Notes under the pieces: generated by a model
The model's database searches: none
The model's input: only the letters and a program-made list of their open reading frames with translations
What the model was told of the DNA's origin: nothing
Part shown: one piece after another, positions 57,001 through 63,535 of the stretch
Layout of the letters: each line of letters starts with the position of its first letter
Position numbering within the stretch: the first letter of the stretch is position 1
Source of the DNA: Podarcis raffonei
Lineage: Eukaryota; Chordata; Lepidosauria; Squamata; Lacertidae
Direction: 5' to 3'
Assembly (NCBI RefSeq): GCF_027172205.1
Contig: NC_070614.1
Span: 51,710,001-51,774,000, forward strand
Length of the DNA stretch: 64,000 bases
Position numbers and translations under genes: made by a program

Positions 57001-58835
57001 AGGATTTATCTGCAGCCTCACAGCAGTGAGAAAGGCAGCGTTAAAACAGAGCCATTTGCACAGGGAAAGATGAATGGGAGGTGTCAAGATTCGCATCTGG
57101 AACCCTGGTCTCTCCCAGGCCCTAGTCCAGTACTCTAACCACTAGCCCACCCTGCCTCTCTAAGTAAATGCATCTGTTGTTTCAAGCATGGTATGTTAAA
57201 GGGGGTCCCCTGCTTTCACCCGGTTTCTCTCCCCAATGCACCAGCACGCTGAGGGGAGGCTGCACCGGTTGAATTCCCGCCTGCCGCACAGCGGTTTCTG
57301 AAAGGTGCGGGAACGTGACCCACTTCGAGCTATTTAAAGGACTTGGAGGAAGTGTTATGCCCACTCTGCAGACCATAATAACTACTGGGCTGCTTCCCAC
57401 AGCCCAGGGCTCAGCAGGGGTTGGCAGGCATGCGGCGGTCTGTGGTCTGCCCGCAAGGCGGCAAACAGTGTGCTTTCCCTCAGGGGTTTAGGAATGTTTC
57501 CCAGCAATGAAGCTTTGCACTCTTTACTGGCTGGGTACAGACCAGCCTGCTCTGCCAACTGGGCGCCCTTCAGAGGGGAGTTGCAGCCCCAACCCATCTG
57601 GAGGGCACCCAGTTGGCAAAGGCTGGTCTAGATCTTATGCCCATTGTTCTGCTCTGACCCTGGAGGTGCAGGCAGCCTCCTGCACCATTTCCAGAGTGAT
57701 CAGTTAGTGCCGGGGCTCCCAAAATGGGCAGCATCACCAGGGCGGCAGTGGGTTTGCCAAGGGGCAAGGGGGAGGCGTGGGGCGCCGGAGTTATAAATAA
57801 CTTCTACAAGCTGGAATCGCTGGGTCAAATTAATCACCGCAGTTCAAGAGTTTTAATTGGGTTGCAATTAATCGTTGCTGTTTGGAATCTGAGAATTGCA
57901 GAGTTGGGGGGGCAATGGTCCCCCCAAAAGTTTGGTACCCACTGAGTTAATTTCTTCCTCTCCCACGACAAGATTGGAAACAGCAGGGCAAAGCTAAGGA
58001 GGTTGTGCCTTATCACTCGCGGTCAAATGCTTATCTTGGGCATATTTGAGCTCTGCATTTGAGCTCTTGCCTCCCCTGGCCTCTTGGCCTCACTGTTTAC
58101 AATCTCCCTCCTCCCTTCCATTTATTTATATACAGGACTGTAGAGCTGGAAGGGACCTTCCAAAGATCATCCAGCTCAACCCTCTGCAATGCCATTCAGA
58201 ATCACTCTTTGATTAACTTCCTGCAACCATAAAACTGCTCACCTCCAAAGTGTCACACGTGTGTGTGTGTGTTGTTGGCAGATATGCATCTTGCAAGGCA
58301 GGCGCCCCTCCCCTCTGCCTCGGGTCTCCTGCGTTTACAGCAGGTGGCCGGATTATCGCCGACTTAAAGTGCGCACAGCGGAGCGCATTCCTCAGCCCTC
58401 CCGGACGCACGCCCTGCGCTGCTTTCGCCCAGCCCTGGCTGCGCCTGATGGGTGCTGGTGGCTGCACCTAAGGGTGCCTCCCCTCCCGCTACTCCCCGCC
58501 CGTCCGCCTCGCCGCCCTCGGTGCGAATCTCTCTGCAACTCTGCGATCTGGGGGCCCCCGAGTTGGGTCCCCCCTCCTCCTCCCCAAGGACCTTTCCGTG
58601 CGCCTCGCTGGCATTACGCGCGGCTTGGAGCCTTGCGCGCTGGCCGTGCGCCCCTCACCTGTGGCACCGCGGCGGCGGGCGGCGCTTCTTGCTGGGCGGC
58701 GCGGGCGCTGGATCGGGGCCAGGCGGCCAGCAGGAGGCTGAGCGAGGCCAGCAGCAACGCCGAGCCGGAGGCCAGCGCCAGCGCCAGCAGCACCAGGCGG
58801 GCGGGCGGCTCCCGGGCCCGGCGGCGCCTCCCCAT
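41797..58835 (-). CDS. TNFSF12: TNFSF12 (TWEAK), complete seven-exon coding region
   Basis: TWEAK is a type II membrane TNF ligand that signals through Fn14 (TNFRSF12A) in tissue repair, angiogenesis and inflammation. The minus-strand exons are 58659-58835, 51848-51886, 49286-49370, 47056-47118, 46767-46802, 43570-43694 and 41797-42048. They total 777 nt, or 258 residues (human has 249). Phases 0,0,1,1,1,0 all close. A basic tail, MGRRRRAREPPAR, precedes an anchor at about 14-39. An acidic exon 2 follows. R96-Q-R-R99 is a furin-type site. SAAHYE starts the receptor-binding region. N148-T-T matches the human glycosylation site. C200 and C219 match the conserved disulfide. The protein ends YLTYFGLFQVH, as in human. 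The second human basic cleavage motif is only partly kept (RSRPRK). Confidence 0.97.
42095..42165 (-). mobile_element. CR1 3' end in TNFSF12 intron 6
   Basis: GGCCATCCAGCCCAACCCCC and CCTGCAATGCAGGAATCTC. Confidence 0.7.
42166..42785 (+). mobile_element. L2-like LINE 3' part
   Basis: Open frame encodes [40 protein letters not shown] and ALWNALPSDVKEI, then the terminal block and a TTGTTG tail. The best-preserved L2 in the window. Confidence 0.88.
42910..43137. mobile_element. Tigger-like MITE
   Basis: CAGTGGTACCTCGGGTTAAG to CCCAAGGTATCACTG with TA at both sides. Confidence 0.88.
43138..43901 (-). other. TNFSF12 introns 5-6 around exon 6, mostly unique
   Basis: Exon 6 lies within. Several poly-C tracts occur at 43430 and 43502. 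An AC run is at 43857-43870. No repeat of note. Confidence 0.4.
43570..43694 (-). CDS. TNFSF12: TNFSF12 exon 6 (TNF homology domain)
   Basis: A 125-nt exon encoding (D)ADGTIRGWVEAKLNTTSPLR, then YDSSRGEFRVAKRGLYYLYC and Q. It corresponds to human VDGTVSGWEEARINSSSPLR and GLYYLYCQ. Phase 0 out. Confidence 0.97.
43902..44258 (+). mobile_element. Sauria SINE
   Basis: Flanked by TAACAACTGCATAT at 43888-43901 and 44259-44272. Confidence 0.94.
44316..46229 (-). mobile_element. HAL1-like non-autonomous L1 relative, apparently full length
   Basis: A 1.9-kb element flanked by the 14-bp duplication CCTCAGGATTTTTG (44302-44315, 46230-46243). The minus strand runs from a GC-rich 5' UTR (45600-46229) to one open frame of 209 codons (44776-45405). 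An A/T-rich 3' UTR follows, then AACTCAATAAATATC and a poly-A tail. The protein starts MAEGGKIQAKLDRVFLLLGK and continues LQGQIDVLATNVATLDLTVN, a leucine-heptad coiled coil as in L1 ORF1. No reverse transcriptase is present. The L1 link rests on layout and 3' end, not on a clear RRM match. Confidence 0.7.
46280..46690 (+). mobile_element. L2-like LINE 3' part with ATT tail
   Basis: CTTCTGTCGGGCCTGTAAGA, GTTGTTAGCCGCCCTGAGCC and GGGTATAAATAAA(TTA)n. Confidence 0.85.
46767..46802 (-). CDS. TNFSF12: TNFSF12 exon 5 (36-nt micro-exon)
   Basis: It encodes (V)QPTEGRAGIQA(D), matching human VHPRPGQDGAQAGV. The acceptor is ATTTCAG and the donor GTAACA. Both phases are 1, and the frame joins exons 4 and 6 exactly. 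Confidence 0.93.
47056..47118 (-). CDS. TNFSF12: TNFSF12 exon 4
   Basis: A 63-nt exon encoding (A)AKGKRSRPRKPSTVSAAHYE. It corresponds to human APKGRKTRARRAIAAHYE. Acceptor TTTCACAG, donor GTGAGA, phase 1 on both sides. Confidence 0.95.
47140..47620 (-). mobile_element. L2-like LINE 3' part
   Basis: The minus strand encodes [20 protein letters not shown] and [18 protein letters not shown]. An AAT tail lies only about 20 bases from the exon 4 acceptor of TNFSF12. Confidence 0.88.
47622..49208 (+). mobile_element. Tc1/mariner transposon relic split by BovB
   Basis: Encodes GVGPLCFIKSRVNAAVHQEI, LEHFMLPSTDELYGDADFIF, then FDWPANSPDLNPIENLWGIA and KRKMRDKRPSNAEELKAAIE, the DDE catalytic part of a Tc1 transposase. 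The frame shifts near 47890, so it is inactive. The right end (49075-49208, AAAGGCTTGACATACCTCGC to GTTTCACCTGTACA) follows the BovB insertion. Confidence 0.85.
48272..49053 (+). mobile_element. BovB-like LINE, nested in Tc1
   Basis: Starts at the RT motif RYADDTTLMAESEEEL and runs to GACTAAACAACAACAAC. Frames are broken near 48705. Confidence 0.92.
49286..49370 (-). CDS. TNFSF12: TNFSF12 exon 3 (stalk, furin-type site)
   Basis: An 85-nt exon with acceptor CTCTCTAG and donor GTGAGT. It encodes VVLSTGWSSQGKFLHHFAQQ, then GALRQRRQ. It corresponds to human PAPFLNRLVRPRRS. Phase 0 in, 1 out. Confidence 0.92.
49419..50054. mobile_element. Longer Tigger-like non-autonomous element
   Basis: CAGGTACCTTGATTCTCAA and GAGAACCAAGGTACCACTG ends, 636 bp. 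The interior GGATAAAAGCTCCCCAATCC and ATGACCATCATCAGTGCAGG may come from an autonomous relative. Confidence 0.75.
50310..51180 (+). mobile_element. CR1 fragment with three insertions
   Basis: CR1 blocks at 50310-50535, 50703-50741 and 51017-51180 are collinear. An L2 tail (50536-50702), a MITE (50742-50910) and another L2 tail (50915-51013, TTA microsatellite) separate them. Confidence 0.75.
50742..50910. mobile_element. MITE, ACCGTATTTTTCGC family
   Basis: CATTTTTCGCTCTATAACA and GGTGCAAAAAATACGGTA ends. Confidence 0.8.
51187..51285. mobile_element. hAT-type MITE (actacaactcccat family)
   Basis: TTGGACTTCAGTTCCCATCA and TGATGGGAGCTGGAGTC are inverted. Confidence 0.7.
51355..51712. repeat. 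Compound repeat: one inverted and one direct copy of an 85-bp unit
   Basis: The unit GAAGAAGTGTGCATGCACAC, GAAAGCTCATACCAAGAACT, TTGGTCTTTAAGGTGCTACT is at 51398-51486 (inverted), 51538-51614 and 51621-51702 (direct). The family is unclassified; a distant relative may lie at 60435-60520. Confidence 0.75.
51848..51886 (-). CDS. TNFSF12: TNFSF12 exon 2 (acidic stalk micro-exon)
   Basis: This is a 39-nt exon, phase 0 on both sides, with acceptor GTCCTCAG and donor CCG|GTATGT. It encodes ELLSEDDAEELDP and matches the acidic human stretch EELVAEEDQDPSE. An LTR fossil starts about 30 bases upstream of it in the sense of the gene. Confidence 0.85.
51913..53138. mobile_element. Two family B LTR fossils joined head-on, with a Tigger MITE inside
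   Basis: The plus-sense part is 51913-52555. The minus-sense part is 52557-53138 and ends at TGAAATAAAAAAAATTAATG read on the minus strand. Together they form a long inverted repeat. The MITE at 51946-52160 splits the left one. Confidence 0.72.
51946..52160. mobile_element. Tigger-like MITE, nested in an LTR
   Basis: CAGTGGTACCTCGGGTTACA to AACCCGAGGTACCACTG with TA flanks. Confidence 0.88.
53545..54573 (+). mobile_element. BovB-like LINE 3' third, longest copy
   Basis: RT blocks MGVPDHLICLLRNLYVGQEA, GKGVRQGCILSPCLLNLYAE and LRYADDTTLMAESEEELKNL, then the C-terminal region and CAACAACAAC end. There are at least two frame breaks. Confidence 0.92.
54574..55239 (-). other. TNFSF12 intron 1, unique part
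   Basis: No exon. It holds two copies of the CATGCTCAGA motif (54677, 55098). Confidence 0.4.
55240..56095 (-). mobile_element. CR1 3' end split by an LTR
   Basis: AGAGAGTTGGAAAGGGACCC to CATCTAGTC (55298), resuming CAACGCCCTGCGATGCAGG at 55910 and continuing to AAGTTCTTCCTGATGTTTCG. Confidence 0.85.
55299..55905 (+). mobile_element. Solo LTR fossil, family B2
   Basis: TGAAATATAAAAATTAAGC to TTTATTACA with AGTC duplicated at 55295-55298 and 55906-55909. GTCTATATAAGG and TCAATAAAGATCAGGC present. Confidence 0.9.
56096..56340 (+). mobile_element. CR1 3' end
   Basis: CAAATTCATGGAGGAGGGGA, GTTGCTGGAAACCGCAGGAG and CTGTGAGAACAGGGGGCTGG. Confidence 0.75.
56780..57165. mobile_element. MIR/CORE-SINE-like remnants
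   Basis: CAGGTTCGAATCTCGGGC, then GACTGAGTCACTTGGGTGGC and TGGCCAAGCTGTGAAGGCTC keep the MIR core order. At 57075-57165 an antisense head CTCTAACCACTAGCCCACCC appears. Ancient copies in TNFSF12 intron 1. Confidence 0.65.
57166..58133 (-). other. TNFSF12 intron 1, proximal part
   Basis: No exon. A possible old hAT element lies at 57711-57950 (GGGGCTCCCAAAATGGGCAGC and CCCCAAAAGTTTGGTACCC). Confidence 0.4.
58134..58200 (-). mobile_element. CR1 3' end
   Basis: CTGTAGAGCTGGAAGGGACC and CATCCAGCTCAACCCTCTGC. Confidence 0.7.
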
Positions 58836-59260
58836 GGCCGGGGCAGGAGAGGGCGGACCAGGCCGGCGGCGGGGATGGCGAACGGCGACTCCAAGCGCGG
58901 AAGCGACCGGGCGCGGAGAGGCGGCGCCGGAGAACGAGCAGGAGGAGGCAGCGGCGGCTGCAGCAACAGCGAGGCCGTCGAGGGGAGGCCGCGCTCGGCC
59001 GCCTGCCAGCAGCAGCCCCGGCGGCGAGAGGCCGAGGCGGAGCAGCAGCACCAAAACAGCAGCATCCGGACAGGAAACGCCCGCCGGAGCTGCGGCGCGC
59101 CGAGGGCGGAGCAGGCCCGGCCGGGGGCGCCGGCACAGGAAGCCGCGGCCGCCGCCTACAGCTCCAAGCGCGCGAAGTAGAGCCTCCAGCTTCGGTGGCA
59201 GTCTACCTTAGGGAATGGAGACGAAGCCCAGGGGCCGGTGATGCTGGTGGAGAACTATGG
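58300..59260 (-). promoter_or_regulatory. TNFSF12: CpG-rich promoter and 5' region of TNFSF12
   Basis: The sequence around exon 1 is very GC- and CpG-rich, with repeated GGCGGC and GGGCGG-like boxes. Its position just upstream of the ATG at 58835 suggests a CpG-island promoter. The transcription start cannot be placed. Long open frames on both strands here follow from base composition. Confidence 0.6.
58659..58835 (-). CDS. TNFSF12: TNFSF12 exon 1 (cytoplasmic tail and membrane anchor)
   Basis: There are 59 codons from an ATG with good context (CCGGCCATGG) to a CAG|GTGAGG donor. The anchor is LVLLALALASGSALLLASLS followed by LLLAAW. The frame stays open upstream to an ATG at 59054. That would add 73 residues in very GC-rich sequence. 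The internal ATG is preferred because it matches the human start. Confidence 0.9.
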
Positions 59261-59288
59261 ACTGCTAGCCTGGCTGCTTTCCCGGCCC

Positions 59289-59411
59289 AGCTTGGCAGCT
59301 TTTGGATAGCCGAAGCTGCCGGGCTGGAATGATCTGTTGGGGACCACGCAGCAGGGAGTTCCGCAGGTTAACGCGTCCCGAAGAAGGAGAGCGCGCGCGA
59401 GTGTCGCCCTC
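59289..59411. repeat. Long direct repeat, left copy (flanks L1)
   Basis: AGCTTGGCAGCTTTTGGATA to GAGTGTCGCCCTC; about 93 percent identical by eye to 60012-60132. Confidence 0.9.
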
Positions 59412-60011
59412 TTTTTTTTTCTTCAAAAAAGTTTTTATTGGTTTTCACAACATTATAAACAAACAAACACATAAGACAAACAAACATAAATCATAGCCTT
59501 ATGGAAAATTACACTGATTAACATTGTTAAGTGACTTCCTCGCTCCCCCTTGGTTGAATTTCATTGCATGTCCTTTTAACGGTTTTCTAAATCACAGTTC
59601 TTATAAAATTTAACTTTAACATCCTTAGATCTTCACATTATGAAATTAAACATATTAATTCGACACTTGACATAAATAAAATCCTAAGCCAATTAAATGT
59701 CTGCAAGCTGTTTTCAGTTAATGTAACTTAACATATTTAACTAAGTAATCATTAAATTTAATCCACTCTCCCTGGACTCTTCCGGTTAGGTCGGCTAGCT
59801 CCGAAAAATCCATCACCTTCATCTGCCATTCTTCTATCGTTGGTAATTCTTGGGTTTTCCACTTTTTAGCTAACAGAATACGTGCAGAAGTTGTGGCATA
59901 CAAAAATAGTTGAACATCTTTCTTGGGCAGTTCCAGACCTGTTATTCCAAGAAGAAAGGCCTCTGGTTTCTTTATAAATGTATATTTCAACATTTTTTCA
60001 ATCCATTATAG
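59412..60011 (-). mobile_element. L1 3' fragment between 120-bp direct repeats
   Basis: The minus strand encodes FIKKPEAFLLGITGLELPKK and ARILLAKKWKTQELPTIEEW, the L1 ORF2 C-terminus, then a 3' UTR and poly-A (T run at 59412). Same subfamily as 62747-63207. Confidence 0.88.
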
Positions 60012-60132
60012 AGCTTGGCAGCTTCTGGATAGCCGAAGCTGGCGGGCTGGAATGAGCTGCTGGGGACCACGCAGCAGGGAGTTCCGCAGGTTAACGGGTC
60101 CCGAAGAAGGAGATCGCGCGAGTGTCGCCTTC
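60012..60132. repeat. Long direct repeat, right copy
   Basis: Partner of 59289-59411, followed by unique CpG-containing sequence. Confidence 0.9.
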
Positions 60133-61230
60133 TTGGCTGTGTGTAACTCCCGCACCTCTACCCAACACGTACTTAGATTGCCTGGGGGTGATTTGCGAGG
60201 ATGTAGCTTCACACGTTACGGGTTTGGGGGTTTTTTAGCGGCCGGGGTGGGACGTCAATTAAACAAACCCGGAGTTTCTGCCCAAGCGCGCGATCTCACA
60301 GGACTTGGGAATCAACGATCGAGCCTTTCCCCGCTCCACTTTTTTTTCAAGGTGTAGGTTTAAAGTTGAGGCGTCGACACGTGTTAGTTATGAGCGTGTG
60401 AACGTCGCGGAATCAAGCACGAGCCACATCGGAAACAGCAGGAGTCTTGTAGCACCTTGAAGGCGGAACCGCTTAGTGGTGGCAATAGCTTTCGAGGGAT
60501 ACAGTCCGTCCCATGCGGGAAGTGTTACCACGTGTGTACACACACACACGTGTTTCATGGAGGGGAGGTTGTCAACAGTGATGTCAGAGGGGAATGAAAT
60601 GTCGTGATCGGAACCCGATTACGTCACTTTCCTATACATCCTGCGAAGTGAGGATTTGGAGTTGCATGTTACAAATTATCCTACTTCTCGGTTGAATCTT
60701 TCTCTGGGGGCGGACAGCGTGGAAAAAATTAATTCATTTTTTAAAAATGCTTTTATTTCGGATTTTTTTAAAAAATGCACAATTCCTGCGCTAGCACGAA
60801 CCGAACCCGGGTCAACCCGCGGCTCCGTTCAGACGAGCATCAACCCAGGAGAGAGATCCCAGCTTGAAAAGGGGCAAAATAAAATAAAATAAAGCAGGCA
60901 ATTTCTTGCTTTCACTTCTGCCCGCCGACTCTAGCAAAAAGACGGAGACATCCCGTGCAAAGGGAGCTTGCAAAAAAAAAAGTCCTTTGCTCCGGATGTT
61001 GCAAATGGTTATTTAACAAAAAACCCCGCAGCTTCTCCTTTGCTCAGCGTGCAAACCAGAAGGAAGTGAGTCCACTTTCCTCGCACGGCATCCCTGTCTG
61101 GAAAGAACGGGGGCATCTGGGGTCAACACGTGTCGGCGTGTTCACACGTGCATAGGTGCATCTTCTCCTTTTTTTAAACCCGCTTTTGTGGTTTCGTCTC
61201 CCTTTGCCCTCCCCCACACCCGCCACTTAA
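60133..61230. other. Unique DNA upstream of the tRNA genes
   Basis: No gene recognised. Contains a CACGTGTGTACACACACACA stretch (60530-60555) and a possible old repeat (GGAGTCTTGTAGCACCTTGA) at 60440-60510. Confidence 0.4.
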
Positions 61231-61312
61231 GGTAGCGTGGCCGAGCGGTCTAAGGCGCTGGATTTAGGCTCCAGTCTCTCCGGGGACGTGGGTTCGAATC
61301 CCACCGCTGCCA
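61231..61312 (+). tRNA. tRNA-Leu (anticodon UAG)
   Basis: An 82-nt class II tRNA. The acceptor GGTAGCG pairs with CGCTGCC. The A box is TGGCCGAGCGGT. The anticodon stem CTGGA/TCCAG encloses loop TTTAGGC (anticodon TAG). A variable arm follows, then B box GGTTCGAATCC at 61291-61301. It is nearly identical to vertebrate tRNA-Leu-TAG. There is no intron. Confidence 0.97.
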
Positions 61313-61316
61313 GATG

Positions 61317-61321
61317 TTTTT
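61317..61321 (+). terminator. Pol III T-run terminator after tRNA-Leu
   Basis: A run of five T starts 4 bases past the mature tRNA end, the usual RNA polymerase III stop. Confidence 0.85.
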
Positions 61322-61519
61322 CGCAGGGTTTTGCTGAGTCGGCGGCGCTTCCCAGGCTTGGAGGGGGGAAAATGCAGCTCGCTGTTTTCCTGGCTGGCTC
61401 CTCCTCCCTCCACCCCCGTCGCATTCTTTTCCCCTTCTGCAAAAGGAAAAAAGGAAAGGAAAAAAAGCACAGGCGATCCTTCCATTTCTGGCTCCCGGCA
61501 GCCTGCTTAATCCCAACAA

Positions 61520-61591
61520 GCGTTGGTGGTATAGTGGTGAGCATAGCTGCCTTCCAAGCAGTTGACCCGGGTTCGATTCCCGGCCAACGCA
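61520..61591 (+). tRNA. tRNA-Gly (anticodon UCC)
   Basis: A 72-nt cloverleaf. Acceptor GCGTTGG pairs with CCAACGC. The anticodon loop CTTCCAA (anticodon TCC) is closed by GCTGC/GCAG. B box GGTTCGATTCC is present. It matches vertebrate tRNA-Gly-TCC. It lies 207 bases after tRNA-Leu on the same strand with its own terminator. Confidence 0.97.
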
Positions 61592-61596
61592 GCAGA

Positions 61597-61601
61597 TTTT
61601 T
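61597..61601 (+). terminator. Pol III T-run terminator after tRNA-Gly
   Basis: Five T residues occur 5 bases after the tRNA end, with another T-run shortly after. Confidence 0.85.
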
Positions 61602-61785
61602 ATATTTTTATTTCATGTTTTTTTAAAATTCCACTGCTCCCATAACCTTGATGTTGATTTTTTGCAAAATGCAAAGGCCCCCCCACTCTCACGAGATGCA
61701 AACAAGGATGGTCGAGGTTTTCTCCAACGCTCCCCACAAACTTCAATGCAACAATTGGGGTGTGTGTGTGTGCTTATTTATTCAA

Positions 61786-62461
61786 AAAAACGAAGATCAT
61801 GGCCACTGGTCCCATCACCTCCTGGCAAATAGAAGGGGAAGAAATGGAGGCAGTGAGACATTTTACTTTCTTGGGCTCCATGATCACTGCAGATGGTGAC
61901 AGCAGCCACGAAATTAAAAGACGCCTGCTTCTTGGGAGAAAAGCAATGACAAACCTAGACAGCATCTTAAAAAGCAGAGACATCACCTTGCCAACAAAGG
62001 TCCCTATAGTTAAAGCTCTGGTTTTCCCAGTAGTGATGTATGGAAGTGAGAGCTGGACCATAAAGAAGGCTGATCGCCGAAGAATGGATGCTTTTGAATT
62101 CTGGTGCTGGAGGAGACTCTTGAGAGTCCCATGGACTGCAAGAAGATCAAACCTCTCCATTCTGAAAGAAATCAGCCCTGAGTGCTCACTGGAAGGACGG
62201 ATCCTGAAGCTGAGACTCCAAGACTCTGGCCACCTCATGAGAAGAGAAGACTCCCTGGAAAAGACCCTGATGTTGGGAAAGATGGAGGGCACAAGGAGAA
62301 GGGGATGACAGAGGACGAGATGGTGGGACAGTGTTCTCGAAGCTACCAGCCTGAGTTTGACCAAACTGCGGGAGGCAGTGGAAGACAGGAGGGCCTGGCG
62401 TGCTCTGGTCCAGGGGTCACGAAGAGTCGGACACCACTAAATGACTAAACAACAACAACAA
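61786..62461 (+). mobile_element. BovB-like LINE 3' fragment
   Basis: Open frame encodes IMATGPITSWQIEGEEMEAV and [20 protein letters not shown], ending CTAAACAACAACAACAA. It lies just downstream of tRNA-Gly. Confidence 0.92.
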
Positions 62462-62609
62462 GTGCTTATTTATTGTTAAGGAAATGCAAAAACAAAAATC
62501 TCTTCCCATTGCACCCGCAGACCGCCTGATGCATCAGGACTAAGCTCGTTTGGCCCAGGATGCAACTTGCAAAAAAGGCACACTATGCAGCCCAATATTA
62601 TGACTGCAC

Positions 62610-63240
62610 AGAGTTGGGACATCCAGGTTCATCTAGTCCAACCCAAAGCAATGCAGGAATCTCAACTAGACCATCCATGACAGAGGGGTAGAGAACCTCT
62701 GCTTAAGAACCTCCCAGGTCTATTTGCTCCACTGTCCAGGAGCTCTCCTCCCCCCCCCCAATTTTTTTTATTGGTTTTCACAACATTATAAACAAACAAA
62801 CACATAAGGCAAACAGACATAAATCATAGCCTTATTGAAAATTACACTGATTAACATTGTTAAGTGACTTCCTCGCTCCCCCTTGGTTGAATTTCATTGC
62901 ATATCCTTTTAACGGTTTTCCAAATCACAGTTCTTGTAAAATTTAACTTAAACATTAGCATCCTTAAATATTCACATTATGAAATGAAACATATTAATTC
63001 ATCACTTAACAAAAATAAAATCCTAAGTCAATTAAGTATCTGCAAGCTCTTTTCAGTTAGTTTAACTTAACATATTTAACTAAGTAATCATTAAATTTAA
63101 TCCACTCTTCCTGATACTACTACTCCTTCTGGTCGCGGACTCTTCCGGTTAGGTGGGCTAGCTCTGAAAAATCCATCGTCTTCATCTGCCATTCTTCTAT
63201 CGTTGGTACTGTCCAGGCGCTCTTAACTGGCAGAAAAGGT
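62610..63240 (-). mobile_element. CR1 3' end split by an L1 fragment
   Basis: CATCTAGTCCAACCCAAAGC to CCACTGTCCAGGAGCTCT, then ACTGTCCAGGCGCTCTTAAC at 63208. The 14-15 bp repeat is the L1 target duplication. Confidence 0.8.
62747..63207 (-). mobile_element. L1 3' fragment
   Basis: TTTTTTATTGGTTTTCACAA and AACATTATAAACAAACAAAC are shared with 59430-59490. Confidence 0.85.
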
Positions 63241-63535
63241 TTCCCCTCGATTTCCTCCACATTATACAATTTACAATAATCTTTGCATTCTACAATCTTC
63301 TCAAATCATCTATATATTCTTATTATCTTTCCTTACTAATTTTTCTTCCATCCATCCCTTCACATTTTAATCTAGGCATATGAGCGTATCTTTTTTAAAG
63401 CAATATTTTGCCATATATTCATCGAAACGTTTCCACTCCTTTTTACGTTTTGGATTCGACAATTTCTTATTATAGCAGTTGATTCTGCCAAAATTAAATA
63501 TTCACTTAGTTTACAAATCCATTCCTGTCATTGAG
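63241..63535 (-). mobile_element. L1-like A/T-rich 3' fragment
   Basis: TTGCCATATATTCATCGAAA and AAACGTTTCCACTCC resemble L1 3' parts. Tentative. Confidence 0.45.

Noticed and set aside
58261-59211. Plus-strand open frames of 316 and 242 codons, Arg/Ala/Pro-rich
   Set aside because: They are antisense to TNFSF12 exon 1 in a CpG island; many frames are open at once, which GC bias explains.
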